This document shows, one piece after another, positions 38,163 to 49,398 of a stretch of DNA of 64,000 bases. This DNA is from Calvatia gigantea (Eukaryota > Basidiomycota > Agaricomycetes > Agaricales > Lycoperdaceae): positions 1,984,001 through 2,048,000 of the forward strand of contig JACAAK010000011.1 of NCBI GenBank assembly GCA_025093985.1, given 5' to 3'. Made by a program: the position numbers and the translations under genes. The notes under the pieces were generated by a model. It was not told the DNA's origin. It saw only the letters and a list, made by a program, of their open reading frames with translations, and did not search any database. The stretch's first letter is position 1, and each line of letters begins with the position of its first letter.

Positions 38163-38770
38163 TCAGGTATGCCAGGTGCGAGGACCAATTCTGTGGGACG
38201 CAGTAGTTCTGGTGAGAAGAGCCGGTCGAAAAGGCGGTCGGTCTAACTCACCTGTGCCATGCCAACAGAAGCCTTGATCATAGTCAAGGCGAGTTTTGAG
38301 GTAATGCTTTGCTAGCGGTTCTGAGCCCTTGACACAATAACGTCTTGAGCGTGCTGGGTCAAGAAGGAAGTCCTCAAAAGATTTGTGGTAGAAGGAAACC
38401 CGCCCTCCGAGGTGATTAATAACATATCGCGAAGTTTGTGGAACAAATTGGTTGTCGGTTTGCGTATACGAACAGCTGGAGTCGACAACGGGATCAAGTT
38501 CGAGGTAGTTGCCTAGGCCCGTGGGATGAACGACGGCATTCGCGTGGTGGCAGACATTTTCAACCAACTCCTGCTGGACCTCTCATCCAGTATATCGGTG
38601 CCTGGGTGTCACTTGGGGTAGGGAAAGCCCAATGTACGATGTCCTCGATGTACTGTTCACAGGTTCCAGGGAAACATCGAGGAGGGTATGCACGAGTGGA
38701 AGAATCGTGTGTAGCTTTAGGCGTGGACGCTTCACGCAGGATATCAATGCCTGTACCAGATAAATTCATC
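38163..38770 (-). pseudogene. NACHT (NLR-like) P-loop protein relic
   Basis: Two pieces of a mushroom-type NACHT protein lie side by side. The first (38769-38560) reads DILREASTPKATHDSSTRAY, PPRCFPGTCEQYIEDIV and IYWMRGPAGVG, the entry to the NACHT domain with the start of Walker A. It jumps, without the rest of the NTPase, to a piece near the usual C-terminal part (38567-38163) with VSFYHKSFEDFLLDPARSRRYCV and LDYDQGFCWHGTG. The hundreds of residues normally between (Walker B, winged helix, arginine-finger region) are missing, and the frames differ, so this is an internal-deletion relic. Such proteins are the abundant, variable fungal NLR repertoire associated with non-self recognition. Related shorter pieces occur at 41878, 44343 and 49399. 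Confidence 0.7.
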
Positions 38771-39180
38771 GGCTCGCATCTTTTTGATTAAGCTTACCAG
38801 TTGGTCTACTTGCGTCGCTGTAAATTGGCCACCGTAACTATCAAAGCCCTGGGCATTGGTGAAAAACGACATTGAAGATACTTGACGACTGTCAGGTGGG
38901 AAAGGCTGAGGTTGTCGTCAAAACTGCGGTGTCTTCTCTCACGTTCACATCCAACATAGTGCTCCCGAGTTCAGAACATGACGATTTGAGTCCGGTTCAA
39001 TCTACATTGCTGGATACACCAGCACATGGGTATTGACACAGCCGTTTGACCACTTGGCTGCTTGAAATGAGCAATGTACTCAAGGATAATCGTTGCCTTT
39101 AGCAGAGTTGAATACTAAATCAATATTACTTCATTTATTAACCTCTGGTAATCTCTGATTCGCTCCCAACCTCCCTCCGT
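38771..39180. other. Spacer, nothing recognised
   Basis: About 400 bases between the NACHT relic and the displaced RecQ fragment. No feature could be supported. Confidence 0.35.
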
Positions 39181-39412
39181 GAGACTTGGTAACCCACTCT
39201 ACACACATTATAGACGCGGTTTCCACGTACGTCGTTCCGAAGCGAGGGTGTCGTCCCGATAGTCGTAGTCGAAGTCATAGTCATAGTCGTCCATGTACCG
39301 GGACAAGCGCGGAGGCATAATCGCGGTGAAAGGGCAGAAACACGTTAAAGAGCGCCGTCCGCGATGATTGACTTAAATGAGAATTTTCCAGCATTTGTTC
39401 TTCATCAAAAAT
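39181..39412 (-). pseudogene. Displaced copy of the RecQ 5' end
   Basis: High-identity copy of 36852-37080, covering the RecQ upstream region, first exon ([19 protein letters not shown]) and part of intron 1. Small indels distinguish it: one extra base in the exon end (TTCGGAACG against TTCGGACG) and, upstream, ATTATGCCTCCG where the RecQ copy has ATTATCTCCG. The fragment thereby reads MPPRLSRYMDDYDYDF from an upstream ATG. No helicase domain follows; it stops just inside the intron. It lies between the NACHT relic and GPN2. Confidence 0.75.
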
Positions 39413-39617
39413 TCAAGCATTGCACTCGCCCAGGTTTAACGTTTATGTTGAGTACAAAGACATACACCCGAGTTTGAGCCCAGTCTAACCGCTGGATGCG
39501 TTAATCCATGGATGGTACTGACATAGCTGTTTATGACTTGATTCCTTGGAAGGAGCAACGTATACTCGAGCATAATAGTTGCTTTTATCACAAAGTTAAG
39601 CAGCAGTCACATCAACA

Positions 39618-40925
39618 CTACCCCATATCAACATCTGGCATCCTAGGTTCACTCTCAACGCCCTCCATAACCTTCCCTACCCCCGAAGACTGTTGGCGTT
39701 GCCGTATCTTCCCCGACCTCACCAACTCATCAATATCTCTCACAGCCTCCCCCTCTTTCCTCCACTCCCTCCTCTCATAAGCATCATACGCCTCTCTCTC
39801 ATCTATCCACCGTTCTTGAACATCTCGAATATCACTCAACGGACCCTTCATCTCACCAACCGAAGTTGAAAATAGGCCATACGCGTTCGGTCGTAGGTCG
39901 GGTGCTACGTCGTCCATTTTATTGATGACTTCTGGTGGGAGTTTGCTGTCTGATGGGGGAACGAAGATGTATCCCGTTGCTCTGTCGATTGCTCTTGTCA
40001 GATTCAACATTGAATGCTTGTCCTGTTTTTTTATGTTCCAATTGTGTCAGAGGTGATAACAAACGCGAGAGCGGGGCCGAACCTCGACTGCTAGTGTTTC
40101 AAAGCCAACAAGGTTAAAGTCCTCCACAAGTGATATCATCGCCATATTGAGCGCGGTGAATTTGGGAGGGAGGGAGGAAGATAGAGCGTTCGTGAGATAA
40201 GAGAGATCTTGAACTTCAGTATAAAAGTCGAGATTGAAGTCTATAAGCCCGCGTTTCAAAATGTGTTCCCGGGCTTCACAAAAAAAAGTGCGAGATCATC
40301 TCACCTAGCTCTCCGTATTGTTTGAGCAAATCAATCTTTGATAACACATTGATATGCGGGAGCTCGAGATGCAACATCGCCCTCAACGACAATAACAACA
40401 CCGAGACGTACTTCGTAGCGTCGGTGATGTAATGTGCATCGCACAAATGTACGGCAGCTAACTGTCCTGGTTCCGCAAAATCTTCCATGAGCGATCAAAA
40501 CACTTCCGCCCCTAAAAAAGTAAGAGACGCACCCTGAACCCGCTCTTCACCAGTTTATTCACAATCCTTTTTACACTATCATGATTCGTGCTCAACTCGA
40601 CCTGCCCAGGCAAATCAAAAAGCACATAAGCGTCTTTACCCAATTCCTCAAGTTTCCCCTCCAACCAATCGAAATTAGCTTCGAGGTATTCCATGCAATA
40701 TAACATTCCACCGTTAGGACCTAGACCGTACTCGTTCATGACGTCTTTCAGGGTGATAAGTTCGGATATGTCGATGGTGCAGGGGTAAGGAATCGCATCG
40801 TTAGCAGGGTCGAGGTTGACGATGGAAATGGGTCGGTTGATGGCGTTGAATAGTTGGTGTTTGCCGTAGCAGTATGTTGATTTTCCGCTACCTGGTGAAC
40901 CGCAGACGATTTCGCCGAAGGGCAT
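39618..40925 (-). CDS. GPN2: GPN-loop GTPase 2
   Basis: GPN-loop GTPase acting with GPN1/GPN3 in assembly and nuclear import of RNA polymerase II. Start 40925: MPFGEIVCGSPGSGKSTYC (P-loop). Then SIVNLDPAND, the defining GPN motif in YGLGPNGGMLYCMEYLE, YVLFDLPGQVELSTNHDS (DxPGQ), LAAVHLCDAHYITD, INVLSKIDLLKQYGEL (guanine-specificity KxD), DFYTEVQDLSYL, and a last exon (DKHSMLNLTRAIDRATGYIFVPPSD...) ending at 39618. Four exons join in frame across three short introns; the first acceptor is GGACAG at about 40465. Complete and apparently functional. Its first three exons are duplicated downstream as a truncated copy (42483-43396). Confidence 0.9.
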
Positions 40926-41044
40926 GGTGGAAGTGTCTATGTTAATGTAAGAGATGTGATGAACACCATATGCGCAACATTTGTCATCGGATCACATGCA
41001 TTCTCTGAAAACTTGCCGAGTCGCGTCGCCGTCATTAATCCAAC

Positions 41045-41757
41045 ATGATGGAACCAGCATCTTGGCCAGAAGAAGGGCTACCCAAACCGCTCTGCACCCC
41101 GCGTATTTTTACGCAGGATACAGCCGTCAACTCCCCGTTCGTTCCCGTCGAGGCCGCCGCACCTCCCACCTCAAAATCGCCTGCAGTAAAACAAAAAACA
41201 AGAGGGGTGAAGCAGGACGCCCCCTTGTCCCAAGAAACAGCGAAAGACGCGCGGCGTTTCGACGAACGCCCCTCTCGTTTATGAGGAATGGGCAACCAAT
41301 TCGATGAGACGTTCCCCTCCGAGGCGTATCATTCGTATGTTTATAACCCTTCTTTACGGAGACGTCCGACGAATGAGCCTTAATTGCTTTTCTCTTTTTC
41401 TCAAGTCGCCGCATCCGTGCCAAAAAAGCCCGAAGTTGCACTTGAAGGATTTGATAACTACGCAAAATACTATATGTCCCGCTCTCACTGACAGACGGGT
41501 GCACCGCGAACTCATTAACGCGATATACGACAACCCAACCTCTCAGCTTCACCATTGCCATCACCTCTTTTTTTCGACATCCACAAACTCCCCTCCCGTC
41601 GCGCAAAACTTCCCATGTTGCGCCATGGTCGTTTCAGCGTGTCTCAGGGACGACAGCGCAGATCGCTCGAGTTATCGCAAAAGCCCTTTCGTCCCTCACC
41701 TTAAGAACATTTTGGATAAAGTAGGCACCTCAGCCGATGCCGTGGGTATGGGCTAGC
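41045..41757 (+). pseudogene. Unrecognised gene divergent from GPN2, broken (copy in unit A)
   Basis: A plus-strand reading begins MMEPASWPEEGLPKPLC about 120 bases from the GPN2 start, continues VNSPFVPVEAAAPPTSKSPAVKQKTRG and DAPLSQETAKDARRFDE, then changes frame repeatedly (NQFDETFPSEA, EGFDNYAKYYMSRS, and others) with stops between. I do not recognise the family. The position, 120 bp head-to-head with GPN2, and protein-like composition suggest a real ancestral gene, but no frame stays open, so the present copy is not expected to make the full product. Splice sites joining the pieces were not found. Confidence that it once coded for protein is moderate. Confidence 0.4.
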
Positions 41758-41877
41758 TGGGCTTTGAAGAAAGTGGGATGGTATGATGATTTTCGAGGCG
41801 AGACGGAAGCGGGAGGATTGGTTACGCGACTGGAGGTTGAAGAACGGGCATATTGTGCTGATGCTTCACAACACACC

Positions 41878-42270
41878 TCACACAAGCCCTTGACCCGGTT
41901 GTAAATTTAATCCTGTATCTCTCCGCAACATCTTCCAAGAATGCTGCGGCGAGTTTTGTCGGTGAAATTTTGCGCCGGAGTACACTTTCCGACCCCAGTG
42001 GATTCCTCCGTTGGTATCGTACGAAAGTGGTGTTTGGTGGCAAGAGCTACTAGTCAAAGCCCATACAGTAATACTTTCATTATATTGCAGATACGCCCCA
42101 GGAGAACAACTTGTGGAATGAGGGGAAGTGTCATGTGTGGCTTTTGGGTATGAGGCGTCGAGGAGAAGCTTAAGACCTGTGCCTATGTAATGAAAAAGCG
42201 ATTTAGCCTTTAGTTGTCCATCTGTTAATAAGACTGGCATAACCAATTTTGTGGGCTTGCAGATCACCAC
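41878..42270 (-). pseudogene. NACHT-protein N-terminal fragment (unit A)
   Basis: Reads LLLDASYPKATHDTSPHSTS and CSPGAYLQYNESITVWAL, matching the segment before the P-loop in the NACHT relic at 38560-38769 (ILREASTPKATHDSSTRAY, CFPGTCEQYIEDIVHWAF). No Walker A follows; the sequence after WAL is unrelated. A short gene relic carried within the duplicated unit. Confidence 0.55.
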
Positions 42271-42482
42271 CCAAATTCCTTATTGATCCTAAGTTGCACC
42301 ATAACCCCCTTAACTGTTTCTTACTTTCTGGCCGTGAATCACTTGCACGTTCCTTTAAGACGCCCGCGGGACCTTACTTAGCAGCCTCCTGCCAAAATTA
42401 GACTCCTACTTCCGGAGCTATCGGAATACCATGAGGTGAGCCAACAATGAATGTGTGTCACTCTCAAAGCACGACCAGCCCC

Positions 42483-43396
42483 GAATGCTTGTCCTGTTTT
42501 TTTATGTTCCAATTGTGTCAGAGGTGATAACAAACGCGAGAGCGGGACCGAACCTCGACTGCTAGTGTCTCGAAGCCAACAAGGTTAAAGTCCTCCACAA
42601 GTGATATCATCGCCATATTGAGCGCGGTGAATTTGGGAGGGAGGGAGGAAGATAGAGCGTTCGTGAGATAGGACAAATCTTGAACTTCAGTATAGAAGTC
42701 GAGATTGAAGTCTATAAGCCCGCGTTTCAAAATGTGTTCCCGGGCTTCACAAAAAAAAGTGCGAGATCATCTCACCTAGCTCTCCGTATTGTTTGAGCAA
42801 ATCAATCTTTGATAACACATTGATATGCGGGAGCTCGAGATGCAACATCGCCCTCAACGACAATAACAACACCGAGACGTACTTCGTAGTGTCGGTGATG
42901 TAATGTGCATCGCACAAATGTACGGCAGCTAACTGTCCTGGTTCCGCAAAATCTTCCATGAGCGATCAAAACACTTCCGCCCCCAAAAAAGTAAGAGACG
43001 CACCCTGAACCCGCTTTTCACCAGTTTATTCACAATCCTTCTCACACTATCATGATTCGTGCTCAACTCGACCTGCCCAGGCAAATCAAAAAGCACATAA
43101 GCGTCTTTACCCAACTCCTCAAGTTTCCCCTCCAACCAGTCGAAATTAGCTTCGAGGTATTCCATGCAATATAACATTCCACCGTTAGGACCTAGACCGT
43201 ACTCGTTCATGACGTCTTTCAGGGTGATAAGTTCGGATATGTCGATGGTGCAGGGGTAAGGAATCGTATCATTAGCAGGGTCGAGGTTGACGATGGAAAT
43301 GGGTCGGTTGATGGCGTTGAATAGTTGGTGTTTGCCGTAGCAGTATGTTGATTTTCCGCTACCTGGTGAACCGCAGACGATTTCGCCGAAGGGCAT
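42483..43396 (-). pseudogene. GPN2 second copy, lacking the last exon
   Basis: Same first three exons as GPN2 at 39618-40925, including the P-loop, YGLGPNGG, DLPGQVEL and SKIDLL motifs, with a few silent or conservative changes (for example PANDTIPYP, DSVRRIV). The breakpoint cuts about 14 bases into exon 4, so the about 130 C-terminal residues are missing and sequence from the end of unit A follows. A transcript could still form from the duplicated promoter and give a G domain without its tail. Most likely a non-functional by-product of the duplication. Confidence 0.85.
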
Positions 43397-43512
43397 GGTG
43401 GAAGTGTCTATGTTAATGTAAGAGATGTGATCACCATATGCGCAACATTTGTCATCGGATCACGTGCACTCTCTGAAAACTTGCCGAGTCGCGTCGCCGT
43501 CATCAATCCAAC

Positions 43513-44222
43513 ATGATGGAACCAGAATCTTGGCCAGAAGGGCTACCCAAACCGCTCTGCACCCTGCGTATTTTCTACTAATGGATATAGCCGTCAACTC
43601 CCCGTTCGTTACCATCGAGGCCGCCGCACCTCCCACCTCAAAATCGCCTGCAGTAAAACAAAAAACAAGAGGGTGAAGCAGGACGCCCCCTTGTCCCAAG
43701 AAACAGCGCAAGACGCGCGGCGTTTCGACGAACGCCCCTCTCGTTTATGAGGAATGGGCAACCAATTCGATGAGACGTTCCCCTCCGAGGCGTTCATTCG
43801 TATGTTTATAACCCTTCTTTACGGAGACGTCCGACGAATGAGCCTCAATTGCTTTTCTCTTTTTCTCAAGTCGCCGCATCCGTGCCAGAAAAGCCCGAAG
43901 TTGCACTTGAAGGATTTGATAACTACGCGAAATACTATATGTCCCGCTCTCACTGACAGACGGGTGCCCCGCGAACTCATTAACGCGATATACGACAACC
44001 CAACCTCTCAGCTTCACCATTGCCATCACCTCTTTTTTTCGACATCCACAAACTCCCCTCCCGTCGCGCAAAACCTCCCATGTTGCACCATGGTCGTTTC
44101 AGCGTGTCTCAGGGACGACAGCGCAGATCGCTCGAGTTATCGCAAAAGCCCTTTCGTCCCTCACCTTAAGAACATTTTGAATAAAGTAGGCCCTTCAGCC
44201 GATGCCGTGGGTATGGGCTAGC
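43513..44222 (+). pseudogene. Unrecognised gene divergent from truncated GPN2 (copy in unit B)
   Basis: Duplicate of the 41045-41757 reading with further changes: six bases around TACTAATGGATATAG replace TACGCAGGATACAG, one A is missing in the ACAAGAGGGG run, and the later frames also break. Nothing supports an intact product. Confidence 0.4.
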
Positions 44223-44342
44223 TGGGCTTTGAAGAAAGTGGGATGGTATGATGATTTTCGAGGCGAGACGGAAGCGGGAGGATTGGTTACGCGACTGGAG
44301 GTTGAAGAACGGGCATATTGTGCTGATGCTTCACAACACACC

Positions 44343-44735
44343 TCACACAAGCCCTTGACCCGGTTGTAAATTTAATCCTGTATCTCTCCGCAACATCTTC
44401 CAAGAATGCTGCGGCGAGTTTTGTCGGTGAAATTTTGCGCCGGAGTACACTTTCCGACCCCAGTGGATTCCTCCGTTGGTATCGTACGAAAGTGGTGTTT
44501 GGTGGCAAGAGCTACTAGTCAAAGCCCATACAGTAATACTTTCATTATATTGCAGATACGCCCCAGGAGAACAACTTGTGGAATGAGGGGAAGTGTCATG
44601 TGTGGCTTTTGGGTATGAGGCGTCGAGGAGAAGCTTAAGACCTGTGCCTATGTAATGAAAAAGCGATTTAGCCTTTAATTGTCCATCTGTTAATAAGACT
44701 GGCATAACCAATTTTGTGGGCTTGCAGATCACCAC
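44343..44735 (-). pseudogene. NACHT-protein N-terminal fragment (unit B)
   Basis: Near-identical duplicate of the 41878-42270 fragment, created by the 2.47-kb tandem duplication. Confidence 0.55.
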
Positions 44736-45026
44736 CCAAATTCCTTATTGATCCTAAGTTGCACCATAACCCCCTTAACTGTTTCTTACTTTCTGGCCGT
44801 GAATCACTTGCACGTTCCTTTAAGACGCCCGCGGGACCATACTTAGCAGCCTCCTGCCAAAATTAGACTCCTACTTCCGGAGCTATCGGAATACCATGAG
44901 GTGAGTCAACAATGAATGTGTGTCACTCTCAAAGCACGACCAGCCCCGCCCCGCCGAACAGATTACGCGGCCACTGGCGGCCTAAAGCAGTTTCGATGTT
45001 CCCGTCGAGAGCATTGTCAGTGCACG

Positions 45027-45034
45027 TATATAAG
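45027..45034 (+). promoter_or_regulatory. TATA box of AKR copy 1
   Basis: TATATAAG, 57 bases before the ATG at 45091; the same element (TATATATATAAGAGC) lies before AKR copy 2. Confidence 0.5.
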
Positions 45035-45090
45035 AGCGCAACCCAACAGCACACTCCTTACGCTCCCAACTGAACTTCATACTCGCTACA

Positions 45091-46709
45091 ATGACTTCCC
45101 CTCAACAAAAAAGTGCCCTGAACGTGGTCATGGTAAAAAGCTCCATGTGTGCCTACGCGATCATAGCTGACTTGAACTCTTCGGTAGGGTGCTATGACGT
45201 TTGGTGAACAAGGCAAACATGCTGCTCGCGTTCACGACACGGGGATGTTGAAACGATATTGAACACCTTCAGGGCCCATGGTCACACTGAAGCAAGCTAT
45301 CCTAACATCGAACTTGGGGTTCCCTTTAATATTTTCGTTCGTAGATCGACACTGCTCGAGCTTACGCTGGTGGAACCAGTGAGGGATATCTAGGTCGGCT
45401 CGATCTTCCCAGCAAAGGATTCGATATTCAAACCAAGTTGTACCCAACCATTCCTATGGTAAGTGTAACTATTTCGTAGAATCTGCAAAACTCAAATTAA
45501 CAGTCTAGCCTCTCCCCGGTACCGAAACGATGACACATACACCGGAGGTGAGGCACCTTCAAGCTAGTTTACTCCAAAATTCTAAACGTTCAATGGGACC
45601 TCAGGATCTACCTCCTAAAATCCTTGGAAGCATTGAACGTGAAGTAAGTGACAAGCATCGCTTTCTCCCACAATGTTAATGACAATCTAACCTCCAGGTC
45701 TCTCGACATGTGGTACCTCCACGGCCCTGACCGCTCAGTCCCATACGAGGTCGTACTGAAAGCCGTCAATGATCTTTACAAAGAAGGGTACTTCAAGTGC
45801 TTCGGCATTAGCAACTACCCATCGCACGTCCCACACTAATGTAACCTTCGTAACCACACAGTGATTTAATTCGGATACAGATGGGAAGTCGCAGAGATGG
45901 TTCAAATATGTAGAGCAAAGCGGATACATACAACCGACTGCCTATCAGGGCCTTTACTAATGCTCTCCACCGCGGAGTTGAACCAGAATTGTTCCCTTAT
46001 TTGAGGTAAGTATGGTATCAGCTTCTACAGCCTACAACCCCCGTACGTTTTCTCTCGAATCGGAATTTGGTATTCAAAGTGGCTGACTATTTGCCTTAGT
46101 GGGAGGAGGCATTCTTACTGGCAAATATACCTCCATGGATGATGTTCCCTGAACCTGGCTCTCGGTTCGATTCATCACAGTGGCTGGGCAAGGTACGTAG
46201 AACCGTTTGTAAGTCTTAGTTCCCATCTGAAAGGGTTCAGGTCTTCCAGGCCATTCGCGCAAGGTGAACAGACTGATATAACATTCCAACTTCATCCATT
46301 ACTCACACGCTCGGCAGATACTGGAAGGAGCCCTTCTTCAAAGCAATCAACTCAGTTCGCACTGTATCCGAAAAGCACGGCCTCACAATGGCTGAAGTAG
46401 CTCTTCGTTGGATGTCCCACCACAGCTTGATGAAACGTGAATATGATGATGCTGTTATAATTGGCGCTTCTAGCATCCAACATATCAAACAGGTAATAGT
46501 TGTGCTTCAGTTCGCGTCTTGTTCTAGGCATGCTGACAACCTTTTCTCCAGAACTTGATCGACCTTGAGAAAGGTCCTTTGCGTAGGTGTCCGCTTATTC
46601 TTGTCTATTTTCACCTTTCTGAAAGAATTTACCAGCGGAGGAGATCATTCAAGTGCTAGATGCGGCCTGGCCAGAAGTTCAGCCATATTCTATGCAGTAC
46701 TTCCGTTAA
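45091..46709 (+). pseudogene. AKR7-type aldo-keto reductase, copy 1, broken
   Basis: Aflatoxin-aldehyde-reductase-like (AKR7) gene: MTSPQQKSALNVVMG-AMTFGEQGKHAARVHDT, ARAYAGGTSEGYLGRLDLPSKGFDIQTKLYP, LDMWYLHGPDRSVPYE, LKAVNDLYKEGYFKCFGISNYPS, VALRWMSHHSLMKRE, IIGASSIQHIKQNLIDLEKGPL, end PEVQPYSMQYFR. It aligns with copy 2 intron by intron. The frame is lost in the second exon (ACACGGGGATG where copy 2 has ATATCGCGGATG) and again at GCAAAGCGGATACATAC (two bases short of copy 2), with further damage beyond (AELNQNCSLI-stop). Not expected to make enzyme. Preceded directly by the right end of the 2.47-kb tandem duplication. Confidence 0.8.
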
Positions 46710-48446
46710 TCTGTTACGATCGTTAAGCTACGAGGAAACATTACTTGGCGGGCATTCTTTGAATGTTATTGGACAACAAAGCAAGTTTCGCATTAGGGGA
46801 GAAGGTTTGACGGCGGTGTTTCCGGTCCCGGAGTTGGCGCCATGAATCAAATTGGGTTTTTGTGTATCTAGGAAATCTACAGTTTGGATGATGCATGGTC
46901 AAATACTCCCTGTATCAATGTCTATCTCCATAAATGTGCGAGTCTATTGAATATCCCCTGAGGCCCCCCACTTGGGTGATATCCCGTCCAGTTTCGACGA
47001 AATTTTCGCAGAGGGCCCTCACAACAAGCCTGCCTCACCCAACTACCGCATCCCTTCCGTCATAACTCCGAACCCCACTTGGAAAAACAACACCAAGCCC
47101 ATGAACCCCCTCCCTCCCACATACTCTCAGCTTAACGCGTCTATCTAACGCAAGCAAGGAAAGATCCAATATGTGAGCGAGCGCGTCCAAAGTCACACAG
47201 AACTGTTGCTAAGATAGCGTCTACATCTTCTATTTCATTGACAAAACCCAGAGTATGAGGCAGCCGACGGCCTAAAAAATTATTCATTACCAGCTCTCTC
47301 TGTCTAATTTAAACCCACTGAAATGGTCCGATCAGGTGCCTGTGATCCAGATACGTTACCTTCTGTCCGACCCATGTATGACTTAGTACGAAAACTCCGC
47401 ACGCACCTACCTTATGTGATAAATTCTTTTCATTACTTTGGCATTATGAAGCACTTGCGATACACACTCACGCCCCGCCTGCCACAGCCCCCCCGAGTTG
47501 GTGGGGGACTTGTCTCAAAGGAACTCCACGGTACCTCATGATCCGGCTGAGGCCCTTTGGTGCTTCTTATAATTGTCACGGAGTTTTACTTCTTTACCAA
47601 GAAGGGGTAAAGGACAACAGCAGACAGTTGGTCTGTACCAGGTTCAAAAGTTTTTTTGACAACAGTTGTCCTGTTAAAATCCTTGATCATGAAGAGAAGC
47701 TTATTGTCCTGTCTGCATCCACTAAATCAACAATATTAGTGTGAAGTTCATGAGACGCGCCGAACACGCCAGCGCCATTGTTCGCTTACCACAATCTGGC
47801 GGTAAGATCAGCCCGAGGTACGTTGATAGGAACGCGTCTTTCGATTGTCTCTACCTCTGTGCGGGTCAACGGAGCACAATCCGGAGCCGAACACCAACCA
47901 AATTGGGGAGAAGAAATGATTGTAGGCAGAGGTCCCAGACCCAACGGATAGGAGCGAAGTTGGTAATTTCACAGAGTTCCTTCAAATCACTCACTATTGA
48001 CCACGGTGTGCCTGATCCTTGCTGAACACTTTCAGCCTGAGATTGAATGGTTACCCGAACATTTCCGAGTATGCGAGGCGACTACGCTATGCTGCTACTG
48101 GGCTCAAGCTGGACCCATACAATACGGATACCCTCGGAAACCATGGGGTATAGCGTAATTCTCAACGGTCCCGCTTGCTGCATCGAAGTTGACATCTATA
48201 CATCTCAAGCTCTGCCAGAGGTGGTTTCGTAAAGTCGTTTATTGGCGCTCAAAGTTAGCTCGAGAAGAATCTGTGAAACACACCTAAAAAAGACTGAAAG
48301 ACCTTTGAGGTTACACAACATGTCGTTCATACGAGGTTGACCGTTGGACGGGTCCCGACAATGTGCTGGACACGCAGAATTTTTGCTCTCTTCGCTTCCG
48401 GATTCTTACCTCGCCCACTCGATATGGACGAGGCAGGAAATCTCAA
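46710..48446. other. Long gene-free stretch
   Basis: About 1.7 kb with no open frame that resembles a protein and no repeat I could recognise. Several frames stay open for 60-95 codons by chance only. Confidence 0.4.
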
Positions 48447-48455
48447 TATATAAAA
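48447..48455 (+). promoter_or_regulatory. TATA box of the hydrophobin gene
   Basis: TATATAAAA, 82 bases upstream of the ATG at 48537, followed by a CT/CAA-rich leader ending CAACTCACAATG, typical of a highly expressed fungal gene. Confidence 0.55.
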
Positions 48456-48536
48456 GGGAATAAATTTCGTCTCAATTTCTTCAGTCAACCAACATATCTT
48501 CAGTTGTTCTCTCGACTTAACCACTCTCAACTCACA

Positions 48537-49044
48537 ATGTTCTCCAAACTCGCTGTTGCCCTCGTCTCTGTCGCTGTTGTCGCCTCTGCGATGCCCGCTG
48601 TCCGCTGATACCAACCAGTGCGACACGTTAGTAGCTTGCAGTGCTGTATGTCTCGTTGTTACCCTTCGTGTCGGCGTGTCAGGGCTAACGCCTCACGATA
48701 GGCTCATCTATCCAGGCCCCCCAGAGTCAAGCTGTACGAAGCCAACTTGGACTTTTTAACTTGGCTGCTGGTGCAATCAGTGGCTTCCTTGGCGTTCAGT
48801 GCAACCCCATCAGCGGCCTCATCGGTACTGGCGTTGGCTCCAACTGGTATTCATGATTCTCTTCGACTGAGCGCGCTGAGTGTTGACTCTTTTCGTAGCA
48901 ATGCCAACCCTGTCTGCTGTGAGGATAATACGTTCAGTGCGTTGTTTCTTTTGTTCTTGGGACCGTGATTTGGTTTGTTGATCGATCGTTCGCCTAGACG
49001 GTGTCATCGCTGTTGGTTGCACCCCTGTCAATGTCAACCTCTAA
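48537..49044 (+). pseudogene. Class I hydrophobin with frame disruption
   Basis: Small secreted surface-active protein. Signal peptide MFSKLAVALVSVAVVASAMPA; Cys pattern NQC-DT...SSLQCC...GVQC-NPISGLIGTGVGSNC-NANPVCC-EDNT..AVGC-TPVNVNL is that of class I hydrophobins (eight Cys; the order C, CC, C, C, CC, C is complete). Three introns are placed after QCC, after SNC and after EDNT. Between the signal peptide and QCC the frame is broken: one extra base near 48600 (CGCTGATACC) gives a stop, and two extra bases at TTAGTAGC restore the frame, a net insertion of three. Every downstream exon is clean and the promoter is good, so this is a very young pseudogene or an assembly error in one short stretch. 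Confidence 0.75.
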
Positions 49045-49398
49045 GCTCGTTCGAGGCTTGTAATGGGGGATTGTTTGTATGGTTTGGGGCTTCTAGTCTC
49101 TCGATATGTTGTTCTCTGTAAATCATGTGTGAAATGTTGTATGCTTCTGGCCAAGGTACATTCTTGATGATCTTGTGAGAATCAGGTGTCTGGATCAGTT
49201 GCCCACACAACAGCGACATTAGCTTTGCGGATCTTTCTTGAGGCACTTGTTATCGTCCACCGCAGGTGTTTACTTTAAAATACTCGTCGCTCCGTCTTGC
49301 AGAGCCATTCAATGTCCCTTGGAAACTCCCCTATGTGCTCTGACAACGGTATAATATTTCCGGATTTTATCGAATTTTGTATCCGTTTACAGTTTGTC

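Larger units (their letters stand above)
40012..42482. repeat. Tandem duplication, unit A (2471 bp)
   Basis: Starts with GAATGCTTGTCCTG inside the last exon of GPN2 and ends ...CACGACCAGCCCC. It matches 42483-44947 at a fixed offset of 2471 with only scattered substitutions and small indels. Contains GPN2 exons 1-3, an unrecognised broken gene and a NACHT fragment. Confidence 0.9.
42483..44947. repeat. Tandem duplication, unit B (about 2465 bp)
   Basis: Direct copy of unit A, placed head-to-tail with no spacer (joint ACCAGCCCC|GAATGCTTG at 42482/42483). After its end the sequence continues into CGCCCCGCCGAACAG, the upstream region of the aldo-keto reductase, which is therefore the original right flank. 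High identity points to a recent event. Confidence 0.9.

Noticed and set aside
41127..41606. 159-codon minus-strand frame in the duplicated unit
   Set aside because: No family resemblance; present in both units only because they are copies, and antisense to the divergent reading.
47323..48232. Several open frames of 60-95 codons
   Set aside because: No start context, splice logic or recognisable motif; expected by chance.
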